Shown: positions 14,246 to 23,393 of the stretch, in pieces
Position numbering within the stretch: the first letter of the stretch is position 1
How the letters are laid out: every line of letters starts with the position of its first letter
The notes under the pieces: generated by a model
Database searches by the model: none
What the model was told of the DNA's origin: nothing
What the model saw: only the letters and a program-made list of their open reading frames with translations
NCBI GenBank assembly: GCA_024409235.1
Contig: JAKSUA010000006.1
Coordinates: 1 to 64,000 of the forward strand
Source of the DNA: Bacteroidales bacterium
Lineage (GTDB): Bacteria > Bacteroidota > Bacteroidia > Bacteroidales > UBA1715
Length of the DNA stretch: 64,000 nt
Reading direction: 5' to 3'
Position numbers and translations under genes: made by a program

Positions 14246-15502
14246 TTAGGTTTTCTGTTTTTTCTTTTTTGCAGCAGGAAATAATACATTGTTGAGTATC
14301 AGTCGGTAACCTGCAGAATTTTTGTGGTTGTCGAGATTTGTTGGCTGATCGCCGACAAAATGACGGTAGTCTTCCGGATCGTGTCCTCCGTAAAATGTCC
14401 ATGTACCTTTACCAAAAGTTCCGTGAATATATTTTGCTTCTTTGGCTGATTTTAGTTCACCCATAATTATGGTTGTTGGTTTTATAAGGTTTTCATTGAA
14501 TGCTGTTGTTTGTCCCATAAAACCTTTGATAATATTTGTGTGATTCTGGCAAAGCATTGTTGGCACGGGATCCCATTTTGCTGAAAATTCAAAAAGGGTG
14601 AAAAAATCCGCACTTTCGTTCACATTTCTTGTTTCCGTAACATCAATGTCTGAATATTCATATTCAAGAGGATTACGTTTTAGTGTAAAATTTTGAAAGG
14701 CAAAACAATTATTATAGTCTAGCTTTGATTGCGCTTGAGGATCAGCAGGATCCCCGTCAAACATACTCTCACAAATGTCAACGTTTTCAGCGGAAAGAGC
14801 AATGTCAAATGAATCTGTTCCGGAACACATCGCAAATAGAAATCCTCCATTTTCAACGTATTGCTTTATTGTTTTAGCTACGTATAGCTTTAAATCAGAT
14901 ACTTTTGAAAAACCATATGAATGTGCTGCTTCTTCAGCATTACGTTGTTGATCTCGGTACCATTGAGCGTTTTTGTAGCTTGCATAGAATTTTCCGTATT
15001 GCCCAGTAAAATCTTCGTGATGCATGTGTAGCCAGTCATATTTTGAAAGTTCCCCATTAACAATTTCCCCATCATAAATTACAGTGTATGGAATTTCGGC
15101 GTAGGTGAGTGCAAGTGTAACAGCATCGTCCCATGGAAGTTTGTCTTTAGGAGAATAAACAGCCATTTTAGGTGCTTTTTCTAGTTTCACGGCATCCATG
15201 TTTACGTCGTCAGATGAAACTTCGGCAAGAATTGAGGATACTTTAGTATCGGCAATGATTTCGTAAGAAACTCCTCTAATGTCACATTCGTTTTTTATGT
15301 CAGGATTGTATTCCATTAGAAAACTGCCTCCACGGTAATTCAGCAACCAATCGATGGAAAGGTTGTTTTGAAGAATCCAATAGGCTATGCCATATGCTTT
15401 TAGATGATTTTTTTGGCTGTTGTCCATAGGAATCAGAAAACCAAAAGCAAAGCAGCTTTGACAGAAAAGAAATAGTAATGCCGAAAAAATTAGTCTCTTC
15501 AT
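14246..15502 (-). CDS. Conserved secreted Bacteroidetes protein (often mislabelled asparagine synthetase B)
   Basis: A 418-residue protein with a signal peptide (residues 1-19, ending CQSCFA). The sequence FLIPMDNSQKNHLKAYGIAYWIL near the start marks a family that databases, from memory, label asparagine synthetase B. I see no glutaminase Cys2 (the mature protein starts after a signal peptide) and no PP-loop for ATP, so that label is not supported. Middle segments (YTVIYDGEIVNGELSKYDWL, GGFLFAMCSGTD) suggest a class-I amidotransferase-like or ThuA-like fold; this is inference. It overlaps the dnaB stop by one base, but a role with DnaB is unlikely for an exported protein. Confidence 0.7.
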   Translation of the reverse strand: MKRLIFSALLFLFCQSCFAFGFLIPMDNSQKNHLKAYGIAYWILQNNLSIDWLLNYRGGSFLMEYNPDIKNECDIRGVSYEIIADTKVSSILAEVSSDDVNMDAVKLEKAPKMAVYSPKDKLPWDDAVTLALTYAEIPYTVIYDGEIVNGELSKYDWLHMHHEDFTGQYGKFYASYKNAQWYRDQQRNAEEAAHSYGFSKVSDLKLYVAKTIKQYVENGGFLFAMCSGTDSFDIALSAENVDICESMFDGDPADPQAQSKLDYNNCFAFQNFTLKRNPLEYEYSDIDVTETRNVNESADFFTLFEFSAKWDPVPTMLCQNHTNIIKGFMGQTTAFNENLIKPTTIIMGELKSAKEAKYIHGTFGKGTWTFYGGHDPEDYRHFVGDQPTNLDNHKNSAGYRLILNNVLFPAAKKKKQKT

Positions 15503-17028
15503 TAAAAAGGTGATGTGTTTTCTGGAGGAATATTATTTAACATAAGTGGATCAGAATTGAAATCTGGAGGATTGCTGTTTATTGAAGAATTAAAGATTTT
15601 GTTTTGCTCTGCATTAAATCCTGTATTCGGATTTACTGGAGTAGTATTAGGATCAATGAATTTCATGTATTCTCCAATAAAATACAAATCAACATCACCA
15701 CCTGCACCATGTCGGTTTTTAGCAATAACAATCTGTGCATCTCTGGAAATATCATTTCCGGAACTGTCTATTGTTGAGTTTGTTGCTTTTGCTTCTCTAT
15801 GGATAAACATAACTAAGTCAGCATCTTGTTCTATCGCTCCAGATTCACGGAGGTCGGAAAGGCGAGGTTTTTTATCTGCATTCTGTCGTCCTTCAATACC
15901 ACGGTTTAGCTGAGCTAATGCGATAATTGGTATTTTCAATTCCATGGCAACGGATTTTATCTGACGTGAAATGGAACTTACTTCTTGTTCACGACTTCCA
16001 ATTCCAGGGGCTGTCATCAGCTGCAAATAGTCAACAACAATACATTGTACTTTGTACTTTTCAACAAGTCTTCTACATTTAGAACGAAAATCGTAAATAT
16101 TTAATCCTGGGGTGTCGTCTAAATAAATTGGAGCTTTTTCTAGTTTTTCTTTTGCAGACGAAAGTTTTCCAATATCATTTAAGTCGATTTTTCCTGTTTG
16201 TAGTTTACTTTGTTGTATTTCGGCTTCGCCAACAAAAAGACGTGTGGCTAATTGCTCACAGCTCATTTCCAAAGAAAACATGCCTACAGGAATATTGTAT
16301 TCAACAGCAATGTTGCGAAGCATTGTTAGTACAAATGCAGTTTTACCCATACCAGGACGGGCTGCTAAAACTATCATACTTCCAGGTTGCCAACCTGTTG
16401 TTATTCTGTCTAATTCTGTAAATCCAGAAGGAACACCAGTAAAATCTTTTTCGTTTTTGCTTGCCTCCAAAAAATGCTCATATACGGATGCTGCAACTCG
16501 GTCAATACTAACAATAGATTTTTTTTGCAGACTTTGATCTGTAACGGAAAAAACTTCTTTTTCTGCCAAATCAATTAGTTCTGACAATTGGCAGGATGGG
16601 TCAAATGCTTTTTCACTAATTAAAGCAGAAACACGGATAAGTTCACGTTGCAAATATTTCTGAACTAATATTTTTGCATGGTTTTCAATGCTTGCCGAGG
16701 AAGATACCTTCATTGATAAGTCAGTGATGAAGGAAGCTCCGCCAACATTGTTTAGTTCTTCTTTTTGTTGTAGTCGTTCGATTGTTGTAACCAAAGTGAT
16801 AGGCTCGTTTTGTTTAGCCAATTCACTCATGGATTCAAATATTATTTGATGTTTAGGAAAGTAGAAAATATCCTTTTTACTCAACAAGTTCATTACGTCT
16901 GAAATTGCATCGCAGTTAATCATTAACTGGCCTAACACCGTTTCTTCTATTTGCTGAGAATAGGGTGGAATTTTTCCGTCGTAATCGACATGGAGAGTTA
17001 TTTCTTTCTGAAAATTGCTTTTTGCCAT
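15502..17028 (-). CDS. dnaB: Replicative DNA helicase
   Basis: A 508-residue protein. The N-terminal helical domain (residues about 20-120, IEETVLGQLMINCDAIS) is followed by a RecA-like motor with Walker A AARPGMGKTAF, the Walker B and H3 region IVVDYLQLMTAPG, and the arginine-finger region AKNRHGAGGDVDLYF. It unwinds DNA at the replication fork as a hexamer. The C-terminal tail is Asn/Pro-rich. The likely loader, DciA (DUF721), is encoded at 54331. A strong promoter lies just upstream. Confidence 0.96.
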   Translation of the reverse strand: MAKSNFQKEITLHVDYDGKIPPYSQQIEETVLGQLMINCDAISDVMNLLSKKDIFYFPKHQIIFESMSELAKQNEPITLVTTIERLQQKEELNNVGGASFITDLSMKVSSSASIENHAKILVQKYLQRELIRVSALISEKAFDPSCQLSELIDLAEKEVFSVTDQSLQKKSIVSIDRVAASVYEHFLEASKNEKDFTGVPSGFTELDRITTGWQPGSMIVLAARPGMGKTAFVLTMLRNIAVEYNIPVGMFSLEMSCEQLATRLFVGEAEIQQSKLQTGKIDLNDIGKLSSAKEKLEKAPIYLDDTPGLNIYDFRSKCRRLVEKYKVQCIVVDYLQLMTAPGIGSREQEVSSISRQIKSVAMELKIPIIALAQLNRGIEGRQNADKKPRLSDLRESGAIEQDADLVMFIHREAKATNSTIDSSGNDISRDAQIVIAKNRHGAGGDVDLYFIGEYMKFIDPNTTPVNPNTGFNAEQNKIFNSSINSNPPDFNSDPLMLNNIPPENTSPF

Positions 17029-17048
17029 TTATTCAATTTTTTCTGGTA

Positions 17049-17079
17049 CAAAAATAGTCAACTCTTTTGATGCTCCAAA
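17049..17079 (-). promoter_or_regulatory. Promoter of dnaB, with the -33 box inside a hairpin
   Basis: Minus strand: TTTG (17079-17076), 19 bases, TATTTTTG (17056-17049), both perfect. The -33 box lies in one arm of an 8-bp dyad, CTCTTTTG (17062-17069) with CAAAAGAG (17076-17083). The dyad could be the 3'-end hairpin of fmt or an operator. Confidence 0.7.
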
Positions 17080-17123
17080 AGAGAAATATAAACACAACGT
17101 TGTTTAATTGTTGTTAAAATAAG

Positions 17124-18083
17124 TTAACTGATTGATACGTCAGCGAATGAAAAACCTCGAAGAAATTCGTTGATATTCATTCTTTTTTTCCCTTCAAGTT
17201 GAATTTCAATAGGTTCTAGAAATCCATCTTTTGTGGAAATGGCGATTGAAGAATTTTTTTCAACAATTTGTCCTGGTTTTAGGGTGTGTTTTTCTAAAAG
17301 GACTTTTGCAGAGAAAATTTTGAAAACCAGTTGATTCCCTCCTTTGGTCACTGTAGTCCATGCTCCAGGATATGGCGAGAATCCTCGTATTTGATTATTA
17401 ATAGATATTGTATCCTTTTCCCAGTTTATTCTACAAGTTTCTTTGAAAATTTTCGGAGCAGGTTTTAGTTCACTTTCGTTAGAAAACAATGTTGATTGAT
17501 TGATTCCCTGTTGTTTTCCGCTTTCAAGTAGATGTAATGTTTCGATAAGAAGTTGTGAACCGCTTTCTTGTAATTTATCATGAAGTGTACCTACGGTTTC
17601 TTCGTCAGTGATCTCAACTTCTTTTTGTAGAAGTATATTGCCAGTATCAATAACTTCATTAATTAAGAAACTTGTAACTCCAGTTTTTTTCTCTCCGTTA
17701 ATAATAGCCCAATTTATTGGGGCAGCACCTCTGTATTGTGGTAGGAGAGAGGCATGAATATTTATTGTACCTATTGAAGGTATTTGCCAAACAACTTTAG
17801 GTAACATTTTAAATGCAACAACTACAATTAGATCTATATTTAGTTCTTTTAGTTGTGCAATGAATGCCTCATCTTTAAGGGATTCTGGTTGTAGAATAGG
17901 AAGGTTCTGTTCCTTAGCATAAATTTTTACAGCAGATTCGTTGATTTTTTTCCCTCTTCCTGCTGGCTTATCCTGTCCAGTAACAACCGCAACAATATTA
18001 TAGTTGTTTTCCAACATGATTTGCAGAGGACGTACTGCAAAATCAGGGTTTCCCATATATACGATACGTAGAGGACTCTGCAT
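17124..18083 (-). CDS. fmt: Methionyl-tRNA formyltransferase
   Basis: A 319-residue protein with a formyltransferase N-domain. IHASLLPQYRGAAPINWAI contains the catalytic His and the SLLPxYRG signature, and FLINEVIDTGNIL supplies the catalytic Asp. The C-domain (KIFSAKVLLEKHTLKPG) binds tRNA. It formylates initiator Met-tRNA using 10-formyl-tetrahydrofolate in the cytoplasm. It follows the polysaccharide kinase gene after two bases, so it is probably in that transcript. The length is normal. Confidence 0.95.
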   Translation of the reverse strand: MQSPLRIVYMGNPDFAVRPLQIMLENNYNIVAVVTGQDKPAGRGKKINESAVKIYAKEQNLPILQPESLKDEAFIAQLKELNIDLIVVVAFKMLPKVVWQIPSIGTINIHASLLPQYRGAAPINWAIINGEKKTGVTSFLINEVIDTGNILLQKEVEITDEETVGTLHDKLQESGSQLLIETLHLLESGKQQGINQSTLFSNESELKPAPKIFKETCRINWEKDTISINNQIRGFSPYPGAWTTVTKGGNQLVFKIFSAKVLLEKHTLKPGQIVEKNSSIAISTKDGFLEPIEIQLEGKKRMNINEFLRGFSFADVSIS

Positions 18084-18085
18084 GG

Positions 18086-20506
18086 CTATGCTTTCTTAAA
18101 GATTTTTTTATACCAAGGTGTTTCTTCAGAATCTTCGTCGGTATAGTATCCGTGATGATTGTTTTTGTCACGGTATGTTCCGTAGCCATATCCATATCCG
18201 TAGCCGTAGCCAGCTGTAATATCTACGTCATTTAATAGGATACATAGATTTGTCATTTGCTGTTCTTTAACCAAGGAATTTGCTAGCGTAATAGAATCTG
18301 TTGTCGTATAATTTTGACGCATTACAAATATATTGCAGTCTGCATATTTTGAAATTGCAATAGTGTCTGCAACTAAGCCGATAGGGGGTGTGTCTAATAT
18401 AATGTAATCGTAACCTCTTGCCTTACAGTTGTCTATAAATTCTTCGAATTCTTTGCTTTCAATAAGTTCTGCTGGATTTGGAGGAATTGGTCCGGCAACT
18501 ATTGCATCAAGATTAGGAACTTCGGTATTTATGATAATATCGTCTAATGTGTCGCGTCCGATTAAATGTGATGTTACACCAATTTTATTTGATGTATTAA
18601 GCATTTCTGCTAATCTTGGTTTACGTAAGTCTAATCCAATGATAAGAACTCTCTTATTTAGAAGAGATAGAATTGCTGCTACGTTTAATGAACAAAATGA
18701 TTTTCCTTCACCGGAAATAGTTGATGTTAAGGCGATTATATTTGTTCTTGATGAATCTTTTAAAAAGAATGCAAGGTTGGAACGTATTGCACGGAAGGAC
18801 TCTGCAATAGAAGATTTAGGTTTGTTCTTCACTGGTAACTGATCTGCATGTCTGTTGTGAAGAATTGTACCAATAATTGGAACAGAAGATTTACTTTCAA
18901 TATCACTCTTATCTTTTATTGTATGATCCAAATAATGTCTTATAATAATGATGCTGCATGGAATGCAGATGCCTAAGAAAATAGCTATTAATAATAATAG
19001 TTTTAAACGTGGAAATGACAATTCTGCGTTTTCTGCACGTGCAGGGTCAACAATTTTTATGTCAGAGACATTTGCTGCTTTAGTAAGTCCAATTTCTGCA
19101 CGTTTTTGTAATAGGAAACTGTAAACAGAGTTATTTATATCAAATTGTCTTTGGATACTTATCAGCTCTCGTTCTGTTCCTGGCAATTGTTGAATTTCGT
19201 TATCTGTTTTTTCTATTTCCTTTTTAAGCTCGTTCAGCTCTAGTTTTGTTGATTCAATCAAGCTTTTTACATTATCAACAAGGGATGATACAGTTTGTTC
19301 AATTTTCATATTGACAATCTGTAAATTTGGATTGTCTGGAGTTGCACTGTATGTAAGTACTTGTTTTTCTGTATATAGCGAGTTTAATTGCGAAATCAAA
19401 GAATTTAAAAGTGGGTCGTTAATTCCTGTAATTGACGGCATTTTAATATCCTGAACATCATCTGTTTTTATTGAACGAAGCAGATAGTCATAATATTTTA
19501 AACGCATGTCTATCTGAGATCTAGAAGATTCCTGTTCTTCAAGTTTCTTATACAAAATAGTTCCTTCGTTACTTAAATTCACAATTTTGTTATTGGAGCG
19601 GAATTCTTCAAGATTTGATTCTGCAAAAATCAGTGAATCAGATATTTGTACTAATTGCTCGTTGATGAAATCTTCAGATCGCTTTGACGTTTCATTTTTG
19701 TCTTCTAAGTCTTGCTCAATGCAAACTTCAATTAAACCATTAAGGAAATCAGTCGCTTTTTCTGGAACATTGTCTTTAATGGAAAGATTAACAATAGTAC
19801 CTTTTTTCGAATTAGCTTCAACTGTAAGATTTTCTTGATATTGTTTAGTTAATGTATTGTAGTTGTTTATAACAAATAGAAAAACTTTTCTTGTTTTCTC
19901 TAACTCTTCCATATCAAAAGTAGGTGCTTTTCTTATGGAAAATTTATAAATAGAATCTTGGTACTGCTCATCCCAATGTAAAGTTTTGGAGATTGTGCAG
20001 GTGTCTCGTTGAATAGTAAGTTGAAATTCTTGTTCTGTAAGAATATCTACATTAATAAACTCAGGATTATATTTATTCTTATTGTTATAGTTAAAATAGG
20101 AGGTGTCTAAATCAACAATAAATGGAGTGTTTTTATAAATCTCCACGTCGTGAACACGTCCATTTACATAATAGGAAATTTGAAAATTCTGTTTTTCAAG
20201 ATTTTTTCTGATAAGGCTGTATGATTGTAGAATACCAATTTGATTGTCGATGTTTGTTTTTCCTCCTGTAGCAGAACCAAATTCTTTCAACAGTGAACTC
20301 ATGCTACCTAACGCATCTTCTTTTTCTACTATCATAATAGATGCATTGGCCTCAAATTCCTTTGTTGCATAACGGTTAATTAACAATGCTAGGGCACCAC
20401 AAATAATACAAGAAAATAAAATCCAATACCATTTGGAAATCAAAAGTCTTGCATATGCTAATATGTCAATGTCTTCTTCAAGTTCAAGGTCTTGCTCGTT
20501 TGTCAT
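18086..20506 (-). CDS. Polysaccharide co-polymerase/BY-kinase (Wzc-like)
   Basis: An 806-residue inner-membrane protein. A Wzz-type domain begins at about residue 10 with the first membrane helix (WYWILFSCIICGALALLI). A long periplasmic coiled region follows, then a second helix near 505 (LLLLIAIFLGICIPCSIIII). The cytoplasmic tyrosine kinase domain has Walker A STISGEGKSFCSLN, Walker A' LIIGLDLRKPRL and Walker B DYIILDTPPIGLVAD. The C-terminus carries a Tyr-rich tail (GYGYGYGYGYG, then GYY), the usual autophosphorylation cluster. It controls chain length and export of capsule or exopolysaccharide. The Wza-type export protein gene lies just upstream (gap 11). Confidence 0.93.
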   Translation of the reverse strand: MTNEQDLELEEDIDILAYARLLISKWYWILFSCIICGALALLINRYATKEFEANASIMIVEKEDALGSMSSLLKEFGSATGGKTNIDNQIGILQSYSLIRKNLEKQNFQISYYVNGRVHDVEIYKNTPFIVDLDTSYFNYNNKNKYNPEFINVDILTEQEFQLTIQRDTCTISKTLHWDEQYQDSIYKFSIRKAPTFDMEELEKTRKVFLFVINNYNTLTKQYQENLTVEANSKKGTIVNLSIKDNVPEKATDFLNGLIEVCIEQDLEDKNETSKRSEDFINEQLVQISDSLIFAESNLEEFRSNNKIVNLSNEGTILYKKLEEQESSRSQIDMRLKYYDYLLRSIKTDDVQDIKMPSITGINDPLLNSLISQLNSLYTEKQVLTYSATPDNPNLQIVNMKIEQTVSSLVDNVKSLIESTKLELNELKKEIEKTDNEIQQLPGTERELISIQRQFDINNSVYSFLLQKRAEIGLTKAANVSDIKIVDPARAENAELSFPRLKLLLLIAIFLGICIPCSIIIIRHYLDHTIKDKSDIESKSSVPIIGTILHNRHADQLPVKNKPKSSIAESFRAIRSNLAFFLKDSSRTNIIALTSTISGEGKSFCSLNVAAILSLLNKRVLIIGLDLRKPRLAEMLNTSNKIGVTSHLIGRDTLDDIIINTEVPNLDAIVAGPIPPNPAELIESKEFEEFIDNCKARGYDYIILDTPPIGLVADTIAISKYADCNIFVMRQNYTTTDSITLANSLVKEQQMTNLCILLNDVDITAGYGYGYGYGYGTYRDKNNHHGYYTDEDSEETPWYKKIFKKA
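18179..18211 (-). repeat. Hexanucleotide tandem repeat encoding a Gly-Tyr tail
   Basis: About five and a half copies of a GGnTAn unit (minus strand) encode GYGYGYGYGYG in the BY-kinase tail. The copies differ at third codon positions, so the array is not perfectly slippery. Changes in copy number would alter the number of phosphorylatable tyrosines. Confidence 0.6.
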
Positions 20507-20517
20507 AATAGTATTAA

Positions 20518-21294
20518 TTATTTAAGTACAGAATAGAAGAATGTTAGGGTTGTTACTAATGTTGTTAAACCACTGAAAACCAATGAAATTGTTTGGGAAT
20601 TTAATCTAAATGCACGGAGAGGCAGTGGCTCTACGATGACAATATCATTAGGTAATAAATAGAATTGCTGGGTAGCAAGTATGTTCTCTTTCGTCAAATC
20701 AACTCGGAAAGTGATGTTTTTGTTATCAATAGTTCGTATAATCAATACGCTTTTTCTGTCTCCAAATTGTGTGATATCTCCAGCAAGAGCCAGGGCTTCA
20801 AATAGATTTATACTATTGCGAAGAATACTATATGTTCCTGGTTTATTGACTTCGCCTAATACTGAGATTTTGGTATTCAACAATTTTAGAATAACGGTTG
20901 CGTTTTTGAAATATCCGTCAATTCGTTGTTGAACAAGTTGTTCTGCTTCACTGATAGACAAGCCTGCAACTTGAATAGTATCAACAACCGGAAGTCGAAT
21001 GTAGCCATGTTCATCCAATGTGTAGCCTCGTAAAGTAGTAGAAACTTCTCCTGTAGCTGAACTTCCTGTCATATCCAAGTTGAATAAGGAACTTGTAACT
21101 TTATCCAAACTTAAGACTTTAATGTAAACGACATCACCTGGTTGTAAAATTACACTGAGATCGTTTTGATTGAAGTTAACAATGGTGTCTCCTTTGGGGT
21201 GATCGTTTATATATACCAAGTTTTTCCTTGAAGTACAGCTAGATACAAGAATTAATCCTATAATCGCAGCAAAAAGACATAATTTTCTATTCAT
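20518..21294 (-). CDS. Polysaccharide export outer-membrane lipoprotein (Wza-like)
   Basis: A 258-residue protein with a lipoprotein signal (ILVSSC, Cys20). The polysaccharide biosynthesis/export domain follows (LQPGDVVYIKVLSL), then an SLBB domain (KISVLGEVNKPGTYSILRNSINLFEALALAGD). A single helix near residue 235 (FSGLTTLVTTLTFFYSVL) may span the outer membrane. Wza-type proteins form the exit channel for capsule or exopolysaccharide and pair with the kinase encoded next. A TACATTTG -7 box (minus strand, 21320-21313) lies 19 bases before the start, suggesting this pair begins its own transcript. Confidence 0.92.
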   Translation of the reverse strand: MNRKLCLFAAIIGLILVSSCTSRKNLVYINDHPKGDTIVNFNQNDLSVILQPGDVVYIKVLSLDKVTSSLFNLDMTGSSATGEVSTTLRGYTLDEHGYIRLPVVDTIQVAGLSISEAEQLVQQRIDGYFKNATVILKLLNTKISVLGEVNKPGTYSILRNSINLFEALALAGDITQFGDRKSVLIIRTIDNKNITFRVDLTKENILATQQFYLLPNDIVIVEPLPLRAFRLNSQTISLVFSGLTTLVTTLTFFYSVLK

Positions 21295-21333
21295 ACAAAC
21301 CTATTTGGGTGACAAATGTACAAAAAAGAATTG

Positions 21334-22140
21334 TCATAATGAGTAAAAGAATGAAATCATGTGTGAAAATCCTAAATAAAAATTAATACTTGTTTCGTAT
21401 TCGCATACAAAATTATGTAACGGTATTTGTATAGCAAAAGTGACTGGTGATTCTGTATTTCTATATGTAATGGTTGTTTTTACGAATCTATTGACTGTGA
21501 ATCCGCTTCCTATCGCAACTTCCATTTTGTTGTCTTCTAATTGTGCATTGCCGCCAATTGATATAAGCTTTGATACTTTATATTCTCCTTGAATTGCAAA
21601 AGTTGAATGTATGTATTTGTTTCTATTTACGATTTGCAATGGATTTACAATAGAGATTCCAAATAAAGTCTTTTCAAATTCTCCATAATATGATAGTTCG
21701 GGAAAAATAAATCTTGATGTTCCGTATTCTTCCTGTTTTTGTGAAAGAATGTTAAATTTTATTCCTATTGCGTTATGTGAGTTTATTTTACGTGAAAAAC
21801 ATGTAGAAAAATATGATTCACTAAAATGCAGATTCCCATAATGCAACAGTGATGTCCCACAAGAAATTTGTTTCATTTGTGTGCACGCATTTATACGAGC
21901 ACAGACCATATCCGAAATGCTGTAGTTTGTAATGTACGAAACACCAATTCCTGTCGGAGCACAAAAAGCGAGTAGGGCAGGATTTGTTTGTATGGCCCAA
22001 ACGTTTTTCGCATACGACAATATACTACCCTTACCTGAAAATGTTCCAGATGTATATTGTGTCTCTTGAGAAAAAATGGAAAATGGTAAACTACAGAAAA
22101 TGAATACGAAACAAATGGTTTTAATTTGTCTTGTATTCAA
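21334..22140 (-). CDS. Secreted protein, probable outer-membrane beta-barrel (PorV/PorQ-like in style)
   Basis: A 268-residue protein with a signal peptide (residues 1-25, ending SIFSQ). The rest alternates polar and aromatic residues in short strands rich in Tyr, Phe and Gly, and ends in FYSL, as outer-membrane barrels do. The phrase NVWAIQTNPALLAF resembles the start of PorV/PorQ and related FadL-like barrels of Bacteroidetes; that similarity is from memory and weak. The first 20 bases overlap the end of purE. No later Met gives a better start, so the overlap is probably real. Confidence 0.55.
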   Translation of the reverse strand: MNTRQIKTICFVFIFCSLPFSIFSQETQYTSGTFSGKGSILSYAKNVWAIQTNPALLAFCAPTGIGVSYITNYSISDMVCARINACTQMKQISCGTSLLHYGNLHFSESYFSTCFSRKINSHNAIGIKFNILSQKQEEYGTSRFIFPELSYYGEFEKTLFGISIVNPLQIVNRNKYIHSTFAIQGEYKVSKLISIGGNAQLEDNKMEVAIGSGFTVNRFVKTTITYRNTESPVTFAIQIPLHNFVCEYETSINFYLGFSHMISFFYSL

Positions 22141-22627
22141 AATGTATGTCTTTTAAGTCTGCGTTTGCTTTTTCTATTTTGTTTTTTAGTGCCTCTTTAT
22201 ATGTTGCCAGTTCATTAGCAACACGCTCGTCTGCCATTGCAATGAACTGAGCTGCTAATACACCTGCATTTTCAGCGGCATTAATACCTACTGTTGCAAC
22301 AGGAATACCGGAAGGCATTTGAACAATAGCAAGAAGTGCATCTATACCTTGTAAACTTGCACTGATAGGAACGCCAATAACAGGAACTGTTGTCATAGAT
22401 GCAATTACACCAGGTAAATGTGCGGCCATACCTGCTGCTGCAATAATAACTTTTATTCCGTTTGCTTTTGCGTTTTTTGCGAATTTCTCAACAGCTTCAG
22501 GTGTTCTGTGTGCTGATAAAGCAAGGATTTCAAATGGAATTTGGAACTTGTCTAATAATTTCGCTGCTTTTTCCATTACGGGCATATCTGAAGTACTGCC
22601 CATAATAATACTGACTTGTGGTTTCAT
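22121..22627 (-). CDS. purE: N5-carboxyaminoimidazole ribonucleotide mutase
   Basis: A 168-residue class I PurE. GSTSDMPVMEKAAKLLD near the N-terminus forms the nucleotide-binding loop with its catalytic His partner later in SAHRTPEAVEKF. AAAGMAAHLPGVIAS and GVPISASLQGIDALL complete the signature. It rearranges N5-CAIR to CAIR in purine synthesis. The gene has a clear promoter upstream and ends inside the start of the secreted protein gene. Confidence 0.96.
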   Translation of the reverse strand: MKPQVSIIMGSTSDMPVMEKAAKLLDKFQIPFEILALSAHRTPEAVEKFAKNAKANGIKVIIAAAGMAAHLPGVIASMTTVPVIGVPISASLQGIDALLAIVQMPSGIPVATVGINAAENAGVLAAQFIAMADERVANELATYKEALKNKIEKANADLKDIHFEYKTN

Positions 22628-22647
22628 TGTTTTTAATTTTTATTAGG

Positions 22648-22679
22648 CAAATATAACAATTTACTTTGTTAACATCAAA
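22648..22679 (-). promoter_or_regulatory. Promoter of purE
   Basis: Minus strand: TTTG (22679-22676), 20 bases, TATATTTG (22655-22648), a perfect pair ending 21 bases before the ATG. No purine riboswitch was recognised in the short leader. Confidence 0.75.
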
Positions 22680-22766
22680 CCTTTGGATTTAGAATGTAGA
22701 TAAGTATTTCAATAGAAATAATAATAAAGTCCTATAAATAAAAACAAGCTTACGATTGTAAACGAA

Positions 22767-23360
22767 TTATTCTTCAACAATGGAACCTATATATTCTAAA
22801 AGTTCTTCTTTTCCGATTTTTTTCTCAGCAGACGTGATAAACATTGGTGGTAATTCTGCCCATTCAAGAAATAGTGTGTCTTGATAATTTTTTATGTTTT
22901 TTTCTAATTCAGCAGGCTTTAATTTGTCTGCTTTTGTCATTACAATGCAGATAGGTATATTTTTTTCGCCGCACCATCGAATAAATTCCAAATCAATTTT
23001 GTGAGGTTCATGGCGGCTGTCAACGAGTATGAATACGCAGTCAAGGTTTTCTCGGTTAATAAGATAGGCGCTTATAAAATCCTCAAATTTCTGTCTTAGT
23101 GATTTATTGACTTTTGCATATCCGTAGCCAGGAAGGTCAACCAAATACCATGATTTATTGATGATAAAATGGTTTATTGTTTGTGTTTTTCCTGGTGTGG
23201 AGGAAGTCTTTGCTAATCGTTTGTTGTCACATAACATATTGATTAGTGACGATTTCCCCACGTTTGATCGTCCAATAAAAGCAATTTCATGCAATGTCGG
23301 AGCTGGACATTGTATATGATTTGTTACACTTTTTACAAAAGAAGATTCTTTTATTATCAT
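22767..23360 (-). CDS. engB: Ribosome biogenesis GTPase YsxC/EngB
   Basis: A 197-residue TRAFAC GTPase. G1 is GRSNVGKSSL, G2 lies in TPGKTQTINHF, G3 is DLPGYGYAKV and G4 is TKADKLKP. EngB helps assemble the 50S ribosomal subunit in the cytoplasm. It is downstream of the acyltransferase gene (33-base gap) and probably shares its transcript. The length and all motifs are normal. Confidence 0.96.
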   Translation of the reverse strand: MIIKESSFVKSVTNHIQCPAPTLHEIAFIGRSNVGKSSLINMLCDNKRLAKTSSTPGKTQTINHFIINKSWYLVDLPGYGYAKVNKSLRQKFEDFISAYLINRENLDCVFILVDSRHEPHKIDLEFIRWCGEKNIPICIVMTKADKLKPAELEKNIKNYQDTLFLEWAELPPMFITSAEKKIGKEELLEYIGSIVEE

Positions 23361-23393
23361 CTTTTTGCTTTTAATGGCTTTAGATAGTAAATT

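Noticed and set aside
14246-15502. Asparagine synthetase
   Set aside because: It has a signal peptide and no Cys2 or ATP PP-loop.
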